Assembly (NCBI GenBank): GCA_036250195.1
Contig: JAVHZZ010000003.1
Coordinates: 40,335,835-40,399,834, forward strand
DNA from: Mixophyes australis
Taxonomy: Eukaryota > Chordata > Amphibia > Anura > Limnodynastidae
Length of the DNA: 64,000 nucleotides
Reading direction: 5' to 3'
In this document: positions 1 to 10,539 of the stretch, one piece after another
How positions within the stretch are numbered: position 1 is the first letter of the stretch
How the letters are laid out: the number at the start of each line of letters is the position of its first letter
Notes under the pieces: model-generated
The model's database searches: none
Told to the model about the DNA's origin: nothing
What the model saw: only the letters and a program-made list of their open reading frames with translations
Translations under genes and position numbers: made by a program

Positions 1-1
1 T

Positions 2-1510
2 AGGTTCCAACTTATCCTTACTTTCCGTCCTGGTTCCAAGAATTCTAAGGCCGATGCTCTATCCAGGTCCTTTGATAATACGGATTCCCTTGCCTTCTCT
101 GACAACAAGATGATTCTGAATCCTATACAGGTGGTGGCCATTACCAATTCTTCATCTCTCTCTCCTCCTCCTGGACGCTCCTTCGTGGAACCACATCTTC
201 GTCCTAAATTACTATCTTGGGCACACGAATCTAAGTTCGCAGGTCATGCCGGCTACAAGAGGATGAGGGAATTCCTTTCCCGATACTACTGGTGGCCTGC
301 TCTGGCTACGGATGTTCGCAAATTTGTATCAGCATGCTGTGTTTGTGCGCGCCACAAGGTTCCTAGACAGAGTCCTTCGGGTCTTCTCCGGCCTCTTCCC
401 ATTCCTGACTCCCCTTGGGTTAGCATCACAATGGATTTCATCACCGATCTCCCTCGGAGCCACGACTACAATACCATCTGAGTCGTGGTGGATCGTTTCT
501 CCAAGATGTCTTATTTCATCCCTTGTAAAGGTCTTCCCTCAGCTCCTAGACTCGCAGACCTGTTTTTAAAGAATATTTTCCGTCTCCATGGGTTTCCTCA
601 GGAGATCATCTCCGATCGGGTGTACAGTTTGTCGCTAGGTTCTGGAGAACCTTCTGTACTAGGATTGGAATTAAACTCAAATTCTCTTCCGGCTATCACC
701 CTCAGACAAATGGACAAACGGAGCGAGTGAACCAGGACCTAGAATGTTTCCTGCAGTGTTTTGCCTCTGATCATCAGACTTCCTGGAGTGATCTCCTTTC
801 CTGGGCCTAATTTGCCCACAACAATCTCCTGCATTCCTCATCAGGCCATTCACCATTCTTCATTGTTTACGGGAGGCATCCCACGCCTCCTCTCTTATCC
901 GAGATACCATCTTCTCAAGTTCCGGCTGCTGATTCCCTCATCCATGACCTGTCTCAAATCTGGACTCAGACTAACACAGCACTTACCACTTCTGTACTTC
1001 GACATAAAAAAAGCTGCGGACCGTAGGAGGAATTTGCCGGTTCTGAAGGTGGGAGATCGTGTTTGGTTGGCTACTCGCAACCTCCGACTTCGAGTTCCAT
1101 CTATGAAATTGGCCCCCAAGTTTATAGGTCCTTTTGCCATTTCACAAGTCATTAATCCTGTTTCCTATAAGCTTTCTTTACCTCCCTCCCTCAAGTTTCA
1201 TAACGCTTTTCACATTTCCTTGCTGAAGCCGCTGATCCTCAATGAATTCTTCAAGGAACCTGTTTCTCCACCACCCATCAAGACATCTCTGGGTGATGAA
1301 TTCGAAGTAGAGAGGATTTTGAAGAGACGTTTTGTTCAGCATAAACCCCAGTATCTGGTACACTGGAAGGGCTACAGTCCTGAGGAGAGATCATGGGTTC
1401 CGGAGATCGATCTTCATGCTCCTCATCTTCTTGCCAAGTTCCTGAAGAACACTAATCCTTCTTCCAGATGGAGGAGGGGAGGGAGTACTGTCAGATGCCG
1501 TCCCCGCTGA
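2..1510 (+). pseudogene. Ty3/gypsy pol 3' end (RNase H tail, integrase, chromodomain), broken
   Basis: This is the 3' part of a chromodomain Ty3/gypsy pol gene, entering from the left edge. In frame 2 the first codons show the RNase H/linker motif KADALSR. Next comes an integrase H2C2 zinc finger (H39, H46, C76, C79 counted from position 110). The integrase core starts at MDFITDLP. The C-terminal part carries a GPF-type motif (KFIGPFAI, about 1112-1140). A chromodomain follows at about 1300-1440 (VERILKRR, YLVHWKGYS, RSWVPE). Breaks: TGA at 479-481, loss of one base near 617, TAA at 808-810 in the shifted frame, and frame restoration at the A-run 1007-1013. The reading frame ends at 1508-1510, about 20 bases inside the LTR. 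A chromodomain normally guides integration to marked chromatin. This copy cannot make a working integrase. Confidence 0.93.
1471..1488 (+). other. polypurine tract of the gypsy element
   Basis: A purine-rich run (gaggaggggagggagta plus one c) lies directly before the LTR start. This is where plus-strand DNA synthesis is primed in LTR retrotransposons. The position is seen; the role is by family analogy. Confidence 0.8.
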
Positions 1511-2105
1511 TTCCCTGTCAGTCGGGGAATGGACGTCTGACCCTCCGTGGCGGCATCGACTTCCGCCTCCTGGGCTCCTTGTCGGGCGCATGCGCTATGC
1601 CTTCGTCCCGCTTCTGCTGCTGATCAGCGCCGCCTCCAGAGCGCTCCTATCAGCGCCTCTCCCCCATTTTTTTAAACCTGGCTCTGGCGCCATTAGGGTG
1701 TCAGAGTAACAGGTTATCTGCCTGTGTTCCTGGTTTGTGCCTTAGTGCTCCTGTGTGCTTATCCATTTCTGCTCTTTACTGTGACCTCGGCTTGGTGACT
1801 ACTCTGGTATCTACGTGACCCATATTGTACTGTGACCTCGGCTTGGCGACTACTCTTTGGATTTCCCTTGGCACCTTATTATCCCGTTTGGAGTGACCCG
1901 GACCGTCTGACTCTTCTACACTACACCGGCAACTGGCTAGCAGGATCGCGACCTGCGTACCCTGTGCAGCGATGTCCAAACCTCCTTGCGGGGGTCCCTG
2001 GCGAATACCAGGGGTACGTTAGACTCCGCACCTACTAGTTCAGTAGTGCTAATTCCGGTTAGTGTTCTGCTCCTTTGTACTCTCCAGAAGGCCTCCGGCC
2101 TGACA
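1489..2105 (+). mobile_element. 3' LTR of the Ty3/gypsy element (617 bp)
   Basis: The LTR starts TGTCAG right after the polypurine tract and ends CTGACA, a perfect 6-base terminal inverted repeat. It is followed without a gap by Tc1 transposon sequence, so the gypsy element probably inserted into that transposon. The matching 5' LTR and left target site are outside the window, so a target duplication cannot be checked. The interior has CT-rich clauses similar in style to the LTRs at 20224-20838 and 47282-47976. Confidence 0.9.
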
Positions 2106-2244
2106 ACAATACAGAGAGCAGCCTAGTGACTGACATATAATAGAGACTGGAGATCACTCTGCTATGCTGATTGAGTTACAATAACAGACTGGAAGCTTTA
2201 AAAGGAGGGTGGTGCTTGAAATCAATGTTCTTCTTCTGTTAACC

Positions 2245-3025
2245 ATGGTAACCTAAAGGGAACACATGTAGTCATCATTGCTTTGCACAAAAAGAGCTTC
2301 TCAGGCAAGGATATTGCTGCTAGTAAGATTGCACCTAAATCGACCATTTATCAGATCATCGAGAACTTCAAAGAGAGAGGTTTAATAGTTGTGAAGAATG
2401 CTTCATGGCACCCAAGAATCTCCAGCAAGCGCCAGGACCTTCTCCTATAATGGATTCAGCTGTGGAATCTGGCACCATCAGTGCAGAGCTTGCTCAGGAA
2501 TGGCAGCAGGCAGATGTGAGTGCATCTGCAGCTGAGTCGAAGACTTTTGGAGGATGCCTGGTGTCTAGAAGGCCAGCAAAGAAGCCACTTCTCTCCCGGA
2601 AAAACATCAGGGACAGACTGATATTCTGCAAAGGGTACAGGGATTGAACTACTGAGGACTGGAGTAAAGTAATTTTCTCTGATGAATCCCCTTTCAGATC
2701 ATTTGGGGCATCTGGAAAAATGCTTATCTGGAGAAGGAAAGGTGAGCGCTACCATCAGTCCTGCGTCATGCCAACAGTAAAGCATCCTGAGACCATTCAT
2801 GTGTGGGGTTGCTTCTCAGCCAAGGGAGTGGGCTCACTCACAATTTTGCCTAAGAACACTGCCATGAATAAAGAATGGTACCAAAATATCCTCCAATATC
2901 AACTGCTCTCAACCATCCAAGAACAGTTTGGCGATGAACAATGCCTTGTCCAGCATGATGGAGCACCTCGCCATAAAGCAAAAGTGATAACTAAGTGACT
3001 CAGGGATCAAAACATTGAAATTTTG
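2245..3025 (+). pseudogene. Tc1-type transposase, N-terminal and DD part, broken
   Basis: A start-like ATG at 2245 is followed three codons later by TAA. The first part resembles the paired helix-turn-helix DNA-binding domain (KDIAASK, STIYQIIENF). From 2405 the frame reads through the catalytic domain. FSDES gives the first catalytic Asp (codon 2681-2683) and QHDGAPRH gives the second (2957-2959). Stops lie at 2645-2647 and 2996-2998. The protein would bind the transposon ends and cut and paste the element. The third catalytic residue lies after the LINE, at 7457, and the frame matches across the LINE (codon starts 3026 and 7418). Inactive through stops and the insertion. Confidence 0.9.
3009..3025. 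repeat. left 17-bp target-site duplication of the L1-type LINE
   Basis: aaaacattgaaattttg occurs here and again at 7401-7417, straight after the LINE poly(A). The bottom-strand nick implied at its left edge is TTTT/GA, close to the L1 endonuclease preference TTTT/AA. The exact left edge could slide within the A run. Confidence 0.93.
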
Positions 3026-6000
3026 CCCTAGGCCCAGGTGCACATTCCCACTTATATACTTAATTTTGCCACTTGTATAGTGTGTTTTACTATTTAGTGG
3101 CAAAGTACTAGTTCCCTTATGGGTACTATTTCAGTTTATTTTTGTTTTTTTGTCTCCCCTTTCCCTATTGTGTCTTCCTTTGTGTTTTGTGTCCTGTCGG
3201 AGATGGTCTGGAGAAGAAGGCCACCAAAGATAGAAGCTGGGGTAAGATGTACGATGTACTACTCAATTAAATTTTTTTCGATATGCTTAAGTTTCTTTCT
3301 GTTAATGCAAAGGGACTAAACTCCCCTAACAAGCGCCGGATTGCCCTTAAAAGTTTTGCATCCCAAGGGGCTGATATAGTAGCTGTCCAGGAGACCCATT
3401 TCTCATCACATGCACCACCCCAATTCCACAACTCTAATTACCCTATCTGTTATGCTGCACCTGGTCCATTTAAGAGAAACGGTGTAGCTATTTTGATTGG
3501 AGCGAAATGTCCTTTTAAACTTGAAAAACAAGTTCCTGACAAAAATGGAAGATACTTAATCCTGGTTGGGAAAATTGGTCGTCAGTATGCCACACTGGTG
3601 TCTCTATATGTTCCTAATTCTCGACAACTTCCGTTCCTCAGGAAGCTCTATCAGGCTGTATATAAGGTTAAACGGGGAATGGTTTTGTGTATGGGAGACT
3701 ATAATGTTGCCCCAGATATAAAACTAGATTGATCCTCTAGCCCCTCCAAGCAGACAAAATCTTCTCTTAACGCTGTCTGTTTAGCTTTCTCCCAAATATT
3801 AGCGGAATTTGATTTATATGATGTGTGGCGGGTACTGCATCCGGGAGAAAAGGACTATACATTCTTTTCCCATGTCCATAACTCTTACTGAAGAATTGAT
3901 TTGGTATTAACTGACAAATGGTCTCTCCAGCGTATAAAGAAAATTGAAATATTACCTATCACCTGGTCGGACCATGCTCCTCTGGTTTGGCATCTGGAGA
4001 CCATTGCTAAGGACCGGCCCTTGAGGCCCTGGAGATTAGCAGAGTATATATTAGCCAGTACGGAAGGGAATCAAGTTATGCGGGTAGCTTTAGACTCCTA
4101 TCTGGAGACCAACAAACCTGAGGACACCTCAGTATTTGTCCATTGGTGTGCCCTTAAGACAGCAATCCAGGCTGCAGCAACAATTAGGAAAACACAGTCC
4201 AAAGTGCTCTCCTCGTATGAGTCACAGCTGGCAGCGTTAGAGATTCTTCATAAACGCTCCCCTCGGGATACCAAAGTTAAAGCTGATCTAGTGTTACTCC
4301 GTAGGAAAATTAACGAAATGGCTCTGTTCCAAATTAACAATGCAATAGCTAAGCTCAACCAAAAATTCTACACCTTGGGGAATAGAGCTAGTAAACTACT
4401 TGCCCGTAAACTACGTGGGAAGAATGCTATAAATAGAATCAAATCCATTTGTAACACACAGGGTACCCATATATCTAATCCTCTTTCTATAGCTAATAGG
4501 TTCGCTTCTTATTATGAAAGTTTATACAATCTAAAGACGGATGTAACCGTGACTCAGCCCTCCCAGGAGACTATTAATTATTTTTTGGCCTCTATTTCGC
4601 TCCCAGCCTTGCCGCCGGAGGAGGCTGAGGCACTATGTTCGGACTGGACAGAGGACGAAGTCCACGCTGCTATAAAATCCATGAAGAAAGGGAAGGCCCC
4701 AGGCCCAGATGGATTTACACTAGACTTCTACTCCTCTTTCCGGTCTGAACTGTCCCCGGTACTAGTTAGCCTATTTAACTCGGCTACTAAGGATACGTTC
4801 CTACCTGCAGAAATGTTAGAGGTGCAGATTATCACCATCCCAAAGCCGGGGAAAGACCCCACACAATGTCCTATTTACCGGCCTTTAGTGCTCCTTAACT
4901 TAGATCTCGAAATTTTTGCCAAGCTGATTGCTATCCGTTTAAACCCTATCCTCCCACAATTAATTCATATGGATCAGGTAGGTTTCATTCCGGGTAGACA
5001 GGCTCCAGACAATACGAGGAGAGTTCTGAACATTATAGAGACACACTCAGCTGGCTCTGTGCCCCTCTTGTTGCTCTCCTTGGACGCTGAAAAAGCATTA
5101 GATAGAATCCGCTGGAAGTATATGATGGCTGTTCTCAATAAATTTGGTTTTGGGGGCTCCTTTCTTCAAGCTATAGCTACCTTGTATACTACTCCGTCTG
5201 ATAGAGTCTTCAGTAATGGGTTCCTCTCCTCTGCCTTTCAGATTATCAATGGTACCAGGCAAGGCTGTCCGTTATCCCCCCTGATTTTTGTTCTTGCTAT
5301 GGAACCCCTGGCTGCTAAAGTTAGAATGGATCAAAATGTGGTGGGGACAGTTATTGGTTCTCAACAGCATAAAATCTGTTTGTTTGCTGACGATGTCCTT
5401 TTGTTTGTTTCAAACCCTGAGTGTTCCTTACCCGCCCTATCCCGCATTTTACAAGACTACTCAGCGGTATCTTATTATAAGCTTAATACTACCAAATCGG
5501 AAGCTTTGGGGGTGGCCCTCACACAAGATGCTTTGAAGCTCCTTAAGTCTACATATAAATTTCATTGGTGTTCCCTCTCCATAACTTACTTAGGCATATG
5601 TATACCGTCTGACCAAAACCTGACTATCCAACTTAATTACCAACCACTGTTAGGCTTGTTTGATAAACTCACAAAATCCTGGATTAACTTTGAGGTTTCC
5701 TGGGTGGGGAGAGTAGCAGCCGTAAAGATGATGCTCCTTCCAAAGATACTATACTTATTCCGTTGTATCCCTTATCTGGTGCCTATGTCTGTGCTTAAAA
5801 ATTTTTATTGTATTGCATTTAAATTTATTTGGAGCAATAGACGTCCCAAACTATCAAGAGATAAGATGTTTAGAGCTAAAGTAAAAGGTGGACTAGCTGC
5901 CCCGAAGCTAGAAATATATCAGTCTGCGGCTATCCTAGACCAGCTTAGGGATTGGCATGCCCCTCCCCAGTTAAGGAAGTCTTGGGTTGACATTGAGAAA

Positions 6001-7400
6001 CATAGTTTTTCCCCATTCCCACTACTAGACCTGCTATGGTTAGATAAGCCAAGTAGACCAAGCCCTTCCCAAGCCCTGAGAAGTGTTAGATACTCTTTCT
6101 CTGTCTAGGATAAGATGCTGACTCTTCTGCCAGAATTTCATCTCCCTTCCTCTAGTCTTTCTACAATTGCACTGTCTCAACTGATTCCAGACCTGCGCCT
6201 TGGCTTTTGGAATAGGCAGGGGGCTAGTCGGGTGCGGGACCTTATGGAGTGAGGTTCACTTCTCTCTTTTTCTCAAATTCAGGAGAGATATGATGTCCCA
6301 GCCCGCGACTTTTACAAGTACCTCCAAATTAGACATTGGGTGCACTCTCATTCCTCATTCCCACCAGCCTTAAAACCGGCTCCCCCTGGTATTATGTCGT
6401 CTCTCTCTCTCCCATTTCTCATGCGGGGAGGCATCTCAGTTTGGTACCGACTCTTGATGGTTCCTGTGGACAGCACAGATCTCTCGGTGCAGGGGATCTG
6501 GGAGAGAGATCTTGACTTAGATATTTCGCCAGAGGTCTGGACGAAAATCTATAAGAATATATACAAAATGTCAAAGTGTATTAACCATTCAGAAATGCTT
6601 ATTAAAATGGTTCACAGGGTGTATCTCACACCAGACAAACTACATAAAATCTGGCCGTCAGAAACCAAATACTGTTGGAGAAATTGTGGGGAAATTGGTA
6701 CGCTTATACACGTTTTTTGGAACTGTCCTAAGCTACAACCACTTTGGGTTGAAATTTTCCAGCTAATTACTAAGGTCACTAAGGATGATTTATCCCCATC
6801 CCCGGCTATGGCGCTTTTACACCTATATCCCCCTAATCTTCAGCGTCCTAATCACTATGTGGCTGGGCACATTCTCATCTCAGCCAGAGCCGCAATAGCT
6901 CAAAGCTGGAAATCCCCCTTGGCTCCATCTCTTACCAAAATCATCAGCAAAGTGCAACACAGCTATGAGATGGAAACCATAGGGTTTAACTTCACCTCAA
7001 GGGCTTCCTCACCCCTGGTTAAATGGTTCACATGGTATGAATTTTTCTTAGAGTACAGACCTGTGTCTGCCACCTAACTCTCCCATGCTGTATACCCCTC
7101 TGGAGGGAAGATGTCCTGTTTTCAAAATGTATTTTATGGTTGATTGGGTTTAATACGGCCAGTCTCCGACTCTTGCCCCCCTGTCTGTCTCCCTTCCCCT
7201 CCCCCCTGAAGTCTTTGTCTTATGTGTATTTGAATGTTTCTTGTGTTATTGTTTGTTGTTTCTTTTTTGACTGTTTGTTTATGGGCAGTTCTGACGGATT
7301 TATTGGATCTACATTATGCACTGTACTCTGTTGTAACTGCCATGTTTGTTACATATTCTTTTACTGAAAACTTAATAAAAACCTTTTAAATTTAAAAAAA
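3026..7400 (+). mobile_element. L1-type LINE, 5'-truncated, with poly(A)
   Basis: This is a 4.4-kb non-LTR retrotransposon inserted into the Tc1 element in the same orientation. It has about 257 bases of leader, one ORF2-like frame (3283-7077), a 3' tail with an aataaa-type signal near 7370-7380, and an A-rich end. The 17-bp TSD at 3009-3025 and 7401-7417 marks it as one target-primed insertion. No ORF1 is recognisable, so the copy is 5' truncated before or within the ORF1-ORF2 linker. Confidence 0.95.
3283..7077 (+). pseudogene. L1-type ORF2: endonuclease, reverse transcriptase, C-terminal zinc motif
   Basis: All segments share one reading frame (position 1 modulo 3) over about 1265 codons. 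Only four stops interrupt it: TGA 3730-3732, TGA 3889-3891, TAG 6106-6108 and TGA 6250-6252. The N-terminal part is an APE-like endonuclease (FLSVNAKGLNSP, VAVQETHF, GDYNVAPD, then SDHAPL near 3970). The reverse transcriptase follows with KGKAPGPDGF, the catalytic FADDVLLF (about 5386-5410) and the YLGI region. The C-terminus carries a CCHC-like motif, CWRNCGEIGTLIHVFWNC. ORF2 nicks the target and copies its RNA there. I see no net frameshift, which suggests a fairly young copy, but it cannot be expressed as one protein. Confidence 0.95.
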
Positions 7401-7645
7401 AAAACATTGAAATTTTGGGTCCATGGCCGGGAAACTCCCCAGACCTTAATCCCATTGAGAACTTGTGGTCAATCCTCAAGAGGCGGGTGTACAAACAAAA
7501 ACCCACAAGTTCTGACAAACTCCAAGCATTGATTAGGCAAGAATGGCTGGCCATCAGTCAGTTTGTGGCCCAGAAGTTGATTGACAGCATGCCAGGGCGA
7601 ATTGCGGAGGTCTTCAAAAAGAAGGGTCAACACTACAAATATTGA
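7401..7645 (+). pseudogene. Tc1-type transposase, C-terminal part with catalytic Glu
   Basis: The frame continues that of the left part. PDLNPIENLW holds the third catalytic residue, Glu at codon 7457-7459. The reading ends with TGA at 7643-7645. Counting across the LINE from the second Asp (2957) to this Glu gives 35 intervening codons, one more than the classic DD34E spacing. One position in that count is the stop codon at 2996. This segment alone has no stop but has no start or DNA-binding domain. Confidence 0.9.
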
Positions 7646-7823
7646 CTCTTTGCATAAACTTAATGTAATTGTCAATAAAGGCCTTTGACACTTATAAAAT
7701 GATTGTAATTGTACGTCAGTATACCATAGCAAAATCTGACAAAAAGGTCTAAAATCACTGAAGCAGCAAACTTTGTGAAAACCAATACTTGTGTCATTCT
7801 CAAAACTTTTGGCCATGACTGTA
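7401..7823 (+). mobile_element. Tc1/mariner transposon, right part with terminal repeat
   Basis: This continues the transposon broken at 3025 and begins with the second copy of the LINE target duplication (7401-7417). After the transposase stop comes a short 3' region. The right end contains TTTTGGCCATGACTG (ending 7821) followed by TA at 7822-7823. That ending and the TA target are typical of Tc1-type elements. The paired left end is not in the window. Confidence 0.9.
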
Positions 7824-9165
7824 CATCTTGCTCTAAGGTGGCTAATCTGTCCCCTCTGAACAGGATGTCCATGGGCCGCTCCTCTGTGCACTAGGTGTGG
7901 TGGGGAGGAGGTAGGAGTAATGATACAAGGGAGGGAGAATGATGATGAGGGGATGATAATAAAGAGGGCAAATAACAAGAAGGTAAGGAGAGGGAAAGAG
8001 CATGCACCTCTATGCAGCTTGAAAACCCCCTTCTGTGCATTTCAGTTATATACCCAGGTATATTTTTTTTATGTATTTTGTTGTACAAAAAGCTGATCTC
8101 TGGGTACAATTCAGCACAGAAAAACTGTATTGTATCACAGCAAAAATGAGCAATTCTGACAAATACATTAGAACAAAAAGAAAAGTGGCAGCAGGACATG
8201 TACAAGACAATAAGTTAAAGTCATCAGCAGGCGGGCATTGTCTTGGCGATCATTTTGATTGCAAGTCGTGGATGCACAGTATGAACAGTAAAGTAAATGA
8301 GTAGAAGAGCAGGAAATGTTATTGTTACTGCGTCCTCCACTGTTACTTAGCCACTGTGCCACATGCATTATGGGAGATGTAGTTCACAGCACGTTAATGC
8401 TTTCAGGAGGATATGTGAGAAGGAAATAGGTCACTGATGGGAAGAGAACTGAGTTTCTTTTGTCTGAACTTGTTGCTCTTGTTTCAGAGGAAGCTGCAAA
8501 TGTCAGACACATCTCTCCGCAGTTCCTGGCTACAGGTTTTCCTGAAAGGACAGCACCTGCTTCTAATTACGGGGACTTCCCTGAGACTGTTTACAGCCAC
8601 AGCTCCATGACTTGTGATGTCAGGTCTATTCAATGCCTTTCACCATGGTCAATACAGTATATCAGTCCTGTACACTTTTATTTGCTTCTGCAGACCTGGC
8701 CCACTTCATCCAGGAGAAGTTGATCTGTTCACAAACTTAGCTCTGACTTTCTACCAGAATTAACCTGGACTCAATTAATTAAAGGATGCAAAAGGTTTGT
8801 TTTCTACGAATTAAATTCATTGATCCCAGCTGACTTCAGTCAGAATGTCAGTACTAAGTTCAGGAACATGCAATATCTCCCAGATGAAACAGGTCTGCTT
8901 GACTTCTCTACTTCTGCTCTTATCTGGTACTGATCTGATTTTGCTTCTGCAGTAACTTCACCGAATTTGTTATTAGATGAATCTTTAAAAAAGTTTTTGG
9001 AGATGTTGAGAAATGCAGCTGAAGTGCTGTCTGGGGCTCCAATGCAGGAGCAGAAATGTTAGCTGGCTCCTGATTGAATGCCCCTCTGCCCTTGACCAAT
9101 CAGGAGTCAGAAGCTATTCCACTGAATCAGTTAAGGTGTTTTCTCCTATATATAAATTTTTATTG
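7824..9165. other. no gene seen
   Basis: I see no conserved coding frame here. The predicted short frames are low-complexity shadows. A phrase near 8366-8385 (atgggagatgtagttcac) resembles the inner part of a small hAT-type element such as the one at 46340, but no boundaries are visible. Confidence 0.5.
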
Positions 9166-9169
9166 CCTA

Positions 9170-9570
9170 CTAGCCCACACTCTGTCCTGGAGGCACCCGA
9201 ATTTCGGGAAGTCCTCCCCTGGTCTCGGAAGAGCAGACACCCTCCCACATCCTGGTGCAGGTGGGGCTTAATGATGCGATTTTTGTCATTAAGCCCTACA
9301 CCCATAGTTCAAATGCAGCAAATCGCTACATTGCATAGCAGGGGGTAGGTCTCCCGGTCTCCTGGAGGAGCAGTCAAGTCTCCCACATCCTGTCCTTCGG
9401 GAGCCAAAATTACATGGTTAGTGATGAATAACGTCATTTTAGCAACGCCCCCCACGACAAAAATGAATTTGTCGAGTGGGGGGCCAAAATTACATATTTT
9501 GCCCCACTCTCCCTCCCACCACACCCCCTCCCTGTTCTCTTGGATGCCAACAACACAAAGTTGGATAAGA
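9170..9570. repeat. degenerate hAT-like repeat fragments (CATACTTG family)
   Basis: Two diverged pieces (about 9174-9300 and 9325-9560) share blocks with the better copies at 28252, 34132, 36622 and 49090. The blocks are acccgaatttcggga, gtctcccggtctcc, a cattaagccc-like core and a ttggatgccaac end. No terminal repeats or TSD can be fixed. Confidence 0.5.
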
Positions 9571-9729
9571 CTGAATGCTAGCAGCCGGCTACAGTGTCAT
9601 GTGACCTACTCTGCACACCGCAGGGAGGTCACACGGCTCAACCAATCAGAGAAGGAGGAGTTTATGCAGTGCATTTTGCACGTGTGCTCTCCCTCCTTGC
9701 TCCACTTCAGCTGTGCAAGTAAATGTTTG

Positions 9730-10170
9730 GAGAGGTGAGGGCATGTGGGGGAGTCTGTGTGGCATGTGAGGGGCATGGGGGAAGTTTAAGTGGCATGTAG
9801 GGAGGTCGGATTGGCATATGAGAAGCATGTGGTGAGGTCTGAGTAGCATGTGAGGGTAATGTAGGGTGGTCTGAGTGGCATTTTCGGAGGTCTGAGGGGC
9901 ATGTGGGGGAGTTCTGCATGACATGTGAGATCTGATGCTATGTGTGGAGGTCTGGGGGGGGCATGTAGGGAGGTCTGAGTAGCATGTGGGGACGTCTGGG
10001 CTCATATAGCGAGGTCTGAGTGGCATGTGGGGGAGTTCTGCAGTAGATGCAAGATCTGATGGGATGTCAGGGCATTTTGTGGCAAATCGAGTTCTGTGGG
10101 CATTTGGGACTATTTTCATGCAAGTGGCAGTCTGAGTGGCATGTAGTGGAATTTTGGAGGCAGTGGGCAG
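9730..10170. repeat. degenerate minisatellite
   Basis: This is a G-rich array of loosely repeated clauses of about 20-35 bp built on ctgagtggcatgtgggga. Spacing and sequence drift strongly. Antisense frames through it encode Pro/His/Thr-rich repeats and are by-products of the array. Just upstream (about 9590-9720) is a GC-richer stretch with a CCAAT box (aaccaatcag near 9640). I do not call a promoter. Confidence 0.7.
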
Positions 10171-10539
10171 GTTTTTGCATTTTGGGTTGAGTGATATGGG
10201 GCTCTGAAGTTGTTTTGGGGCTATTTTTGTTATTCTTGAAGCTTCACTTGTTAGATGTTGCTGGCTGCTGCTCCTTCATGTCAGGTATGCTGGGAGAGAG
10301 GTGCTTGGCTGTGATGACCCAGGAGGAGAGATAAGCAGCGCGGGTGAAACGTAAGAGGGGGGCCACATCCGAAGGGTGGGGGAACTGCCTAGCCATCCTC
10401 CCACCCCACCACTGGGCTTCTTGTAGGTAAGGGCAATCTGCAGCCATTTTGGAGCCCTTGAATTATATCGGATTGCTCAACATTGTTATAATTTATCTGA
10501 ATTAGGTCATGTGTTTTTCAGCTTGATATCCATCCATCC

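Larger units (their letters stand above)
2106..3025 (+). mobile_element. Tc1/mariner transposon, left and middle part
   Basis: This is the middle of a Tc1-type transposon, starting flush against the gypsy LTR. Its expected left inverted repeat, the counterpart of the repeat ending at 7821, is absent. It probably lies left of the gypsy element, outside the window. The right boundary is the 17-bp target duplication at 3009-3025, where a LINE entered. The element resumes at 7418. Confidence 0.88.

Noticed and set aside
9590..9730. Host promoter (GC-richer DNA with a CCAAT box)
   Set aside because: No first exon, TATA-like element or CpG-island extent can be shown, and similar CCAAT clauses occur in mobile elements here.
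9646..10119. 157-codon antisense frame rich in His, Pro and Thr
   Set aside because: It follows the G-rich minisatellite and has no recognisable domain.
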